Part shown: one piece after another, positions 23,038 through 24,036 of the stretch
Layout of the letters: each line of letters begins with the position of its first letter
Numbering within the stretch: position 1 is the stretch's first letter
Notes under the pieces: generated by a model
The model's database searches: none
What the model saw: the letters and a program-made list of their open reading frames with translations, nothing else
What the model was told of the DNA's origin: nothing
Translations under genes and position numbers: made by a program
Source of the DNA: Acetobacteraceae bacterium
GTDB lineage: Bacteria > Pseudomonadota > Alphaproteobacteria > Acetobacterales > Acetobacteraceae
DNA length: 24,036 bases
Assembly: GCA_027306955.1 (NCBI GenBank)
Contig: DAHUXX010000207.1
Coordinates: forward strand, 1 to 24,036
Direction of reading: 5' to 3'

Positions 23038-24035
23038 TAGCCCCGATGGCGACCTGCGGGCTCTGGCCGGCTGCATGAGAAGCGCCGGACGACGTTTTCG
23101 AGCAGGCGCGAGACCGGGCCGTGGAAGCCCCCCTCTGGGCCGCCTTCCGCACCGGGTCGCCAGAGGCTGCCGCAGAAGGTGATGGAGCCGACCGAGAAGA
23201 CGCTGCCGCCGGAAGGGGTGTCGAAATAGACGATCTCGCCGCGCTTCAGCGCATCGGGCGATTCGCCGGAAACGGAGGCGATGTGCGAAAGCAGCTCCTC
23301 GGGCACGGTCACGAAGGAACCGGGCGGGTCCTCCGAGCGCGCCAGGATCGCGGCGTCCTCCGGCGTGCCGAGATCGAAGTCCGCGCGGTCCAGCTCGAAG
23401 CCCGCGGCGCCGCCGCCGGAGAGACCATAGGCGCCGATGGTGTCCTCCCCGATGCCCTCGAACATCCAGGCGTAGCGGGGATCGTAGGAGGCGGGCAGGC
23501 GGCGGTAATGCGTACCCTCGAACAGGCCCTGGCCGGAGAAGCCGACGCCCACCAGGCGCTGCGGCGGGCGGCGATTGCGCCGCCAGAGCCCGCCGAGCTG
23601 GCCGTCGAAGGCGTGGTGGTACTCGCCGGGCTCCGCCTCCCAGGCGCGGATGCCGCCCTCGGCACGGCGGACCTCGATCACGCCCGGCATGTCGGGATGG
23701 CGGGCGATGCGCCAGTAGAAGCCGTTGCCGCCGAGGTAGATCAGGTGGCCGCCGCGTCCGGTGTAGGATTCGAGCGCGTCCAACGTTGCGAGTGTGTGAT
23801 ATTCCGGGTGCGATCCGGTTAGCACCGTCTTGTAGGGCGCCAGGAGCGCGGGGCCCTCCTCGTCCAGGTCCTCGTCGGTCAGGATGTCGAAGGGAAAGCC
23901 CTTGGCTTCCAGCCAGCCGAGCAGGTGCGTGTCCGCGGGGTAGTGGCGCAGGCCGGATCCGCGCGCGTCGTTGAAGGTGAGGAAGCCGGGCCGCATGGTG
24001 AGCATCGGGCGCAGGCGCGAGGAGAAGGCGATGCC
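23037..24035 (-). CDS. N,N-dimethylformamidase large-subunit-like protein, N-terminus beyond window edge
   Basis: This minus-strand frame is open to the right edge; 332 C-terminal residues are visible and no start is within the window. The sequence shows the family's strongly conserved blocks: GSGLRHYPADTHLLGWLE (fragment 26-43), ILTDEDLDEEG (51-61), the active-site GSHPEYH (74-80), YLGGNGFYWRIARHPDMPG, and EPGEYHHAFDGQLGGLWRR. In the Paracoccus enzyme an iron is held by two Tyr and one Glu; Glu78 in HPE is the expected carboxylate, and both Tyr ligands would fall just outside the window. The remaining length after HPE (about 255 residues) agrees with the known enzyme's C-terminal part. Family members cleave small N-alkyl amides to amine and acid. 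It converges on the PhtD-like gene with a 52-base gap. Confidence 0.85.
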   Translation of the reverse strand, partial: GIAFSSRLRPMLTMRPGFLTFNDARGSGLRHYPADTHLLGWLEAKGFPFDILTDEDLDEEGPALLAPYKTVLTGSHPEYHTLATLDALESYTGRGGHLIYLGGNGFYWRIARHPDMPGVIEVRRAEGGIRAWEAEPGEYHHAFDGQLGGLWRRNRRPPQRLVGVGFSGQGLFEGTHYRRLPASYDPRYAWMFEGIGEDTIGAYGLSGGGAAGFELDRADFDLGTPEDAAILARSEDPPGSFVTVPEELLSHIASVSGESPDALKRGEIVYFDTPSGGSVFSVGSITFCGSLWRPGAEGGPEGGFHGPVSRLLENVVRRFSCSRPEPAGRHRG

Positions 24036-24036
24036 G

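Noticed and set aside
1..24036. Mobile elements, CRISPR arrays, tRNA/rRNA genes, toxin-antitoxin or phage-defence systems
   Set aside because: I saw no transposase or integrase motifs, regularly spaced repeats, tRNA-like cloverleaf ends or defence-protein motifs on either strand.

Overview
The window is about 70% G+C, with tightly packed, often overlapping genes and frequent GCG/CTG/CGC codons. Together with the gene families present, this suggests an alphaproteobacterium, probably Rhodospirillales/Acetobacteraceae (a Roseomonas-like lineage). That assignment rests on composition and family content only. There are no rRNA, tRNA, CRISPR, phage or insertion-sequence features that I can support. 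The window is accessory catabolism and uptake DNA made of three blocks on the + strand plus two minus-strand enzymes.

Block 1 (2-3758): two adjacent M81/MlrC-type metallopeptidase-like proteins, the first cut by the window edge, followed by a start/stop-overlapping PLP enzyme of the SelA/D-glucosaminate-6-phosphate ammonia-lyase type. A 444-bp gap follows. It holds a decayed C-terminal fragment resembling the GFA family on the minus strand, then a convincing promoter/operator for the next block.

Block 2 (4203-10595): a complete sugar-type ABC uptake operon led by its own LacI-family repressor: lacI, binding protein, two MalF/MalG-like permeases, an MsmX/UgpC-like ATPase, and a cytoplasmic GH63/mannosylglycerate-hydrolase-like glycosidase. 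The logic is import of an intact glycoside, intracellular hydrolysis, and induction by the glycoside or its product. The second 400-bp gap (10596-11025) contains a 22-bp imperfect palindrome and two similar GC hairpins.

Block 3 (11026-22984, with one minus-strand gene inside): hyuA-hyuB (ATP-dependent hydantoinase/oxoprolinase/lactamase type), a convergent FAD amine-oxidase-like gene, then a complete dipeptide-type ABC importer (dppA-B-C-D-F layout) ending in a PhtD-like, PBP-fold protein that lacks a signal peptide. A minus-strand N,N-dimethylformamidase large-subunit gene runs off the right edge. All the enzymes here act on C-N bonds or are relatives of such enzymes, so the block reads as an uptake-and-degradation island for an amide, lactam, imide or N-alkylated compound. 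The actual substrate is unknown.

The most interesting new observation is that the regions upstream of hyuAB and of the dpp-type operon share an element. Each has a TTG-type -35-like hexamer, 5-6 nt, then GCAGAC(A/G)GTT and, two nt later, AAA. In the hyu copy this element is the left arm of the palindrome. It suggests that one regulator, not encoded in the window, controls both halves of the block.
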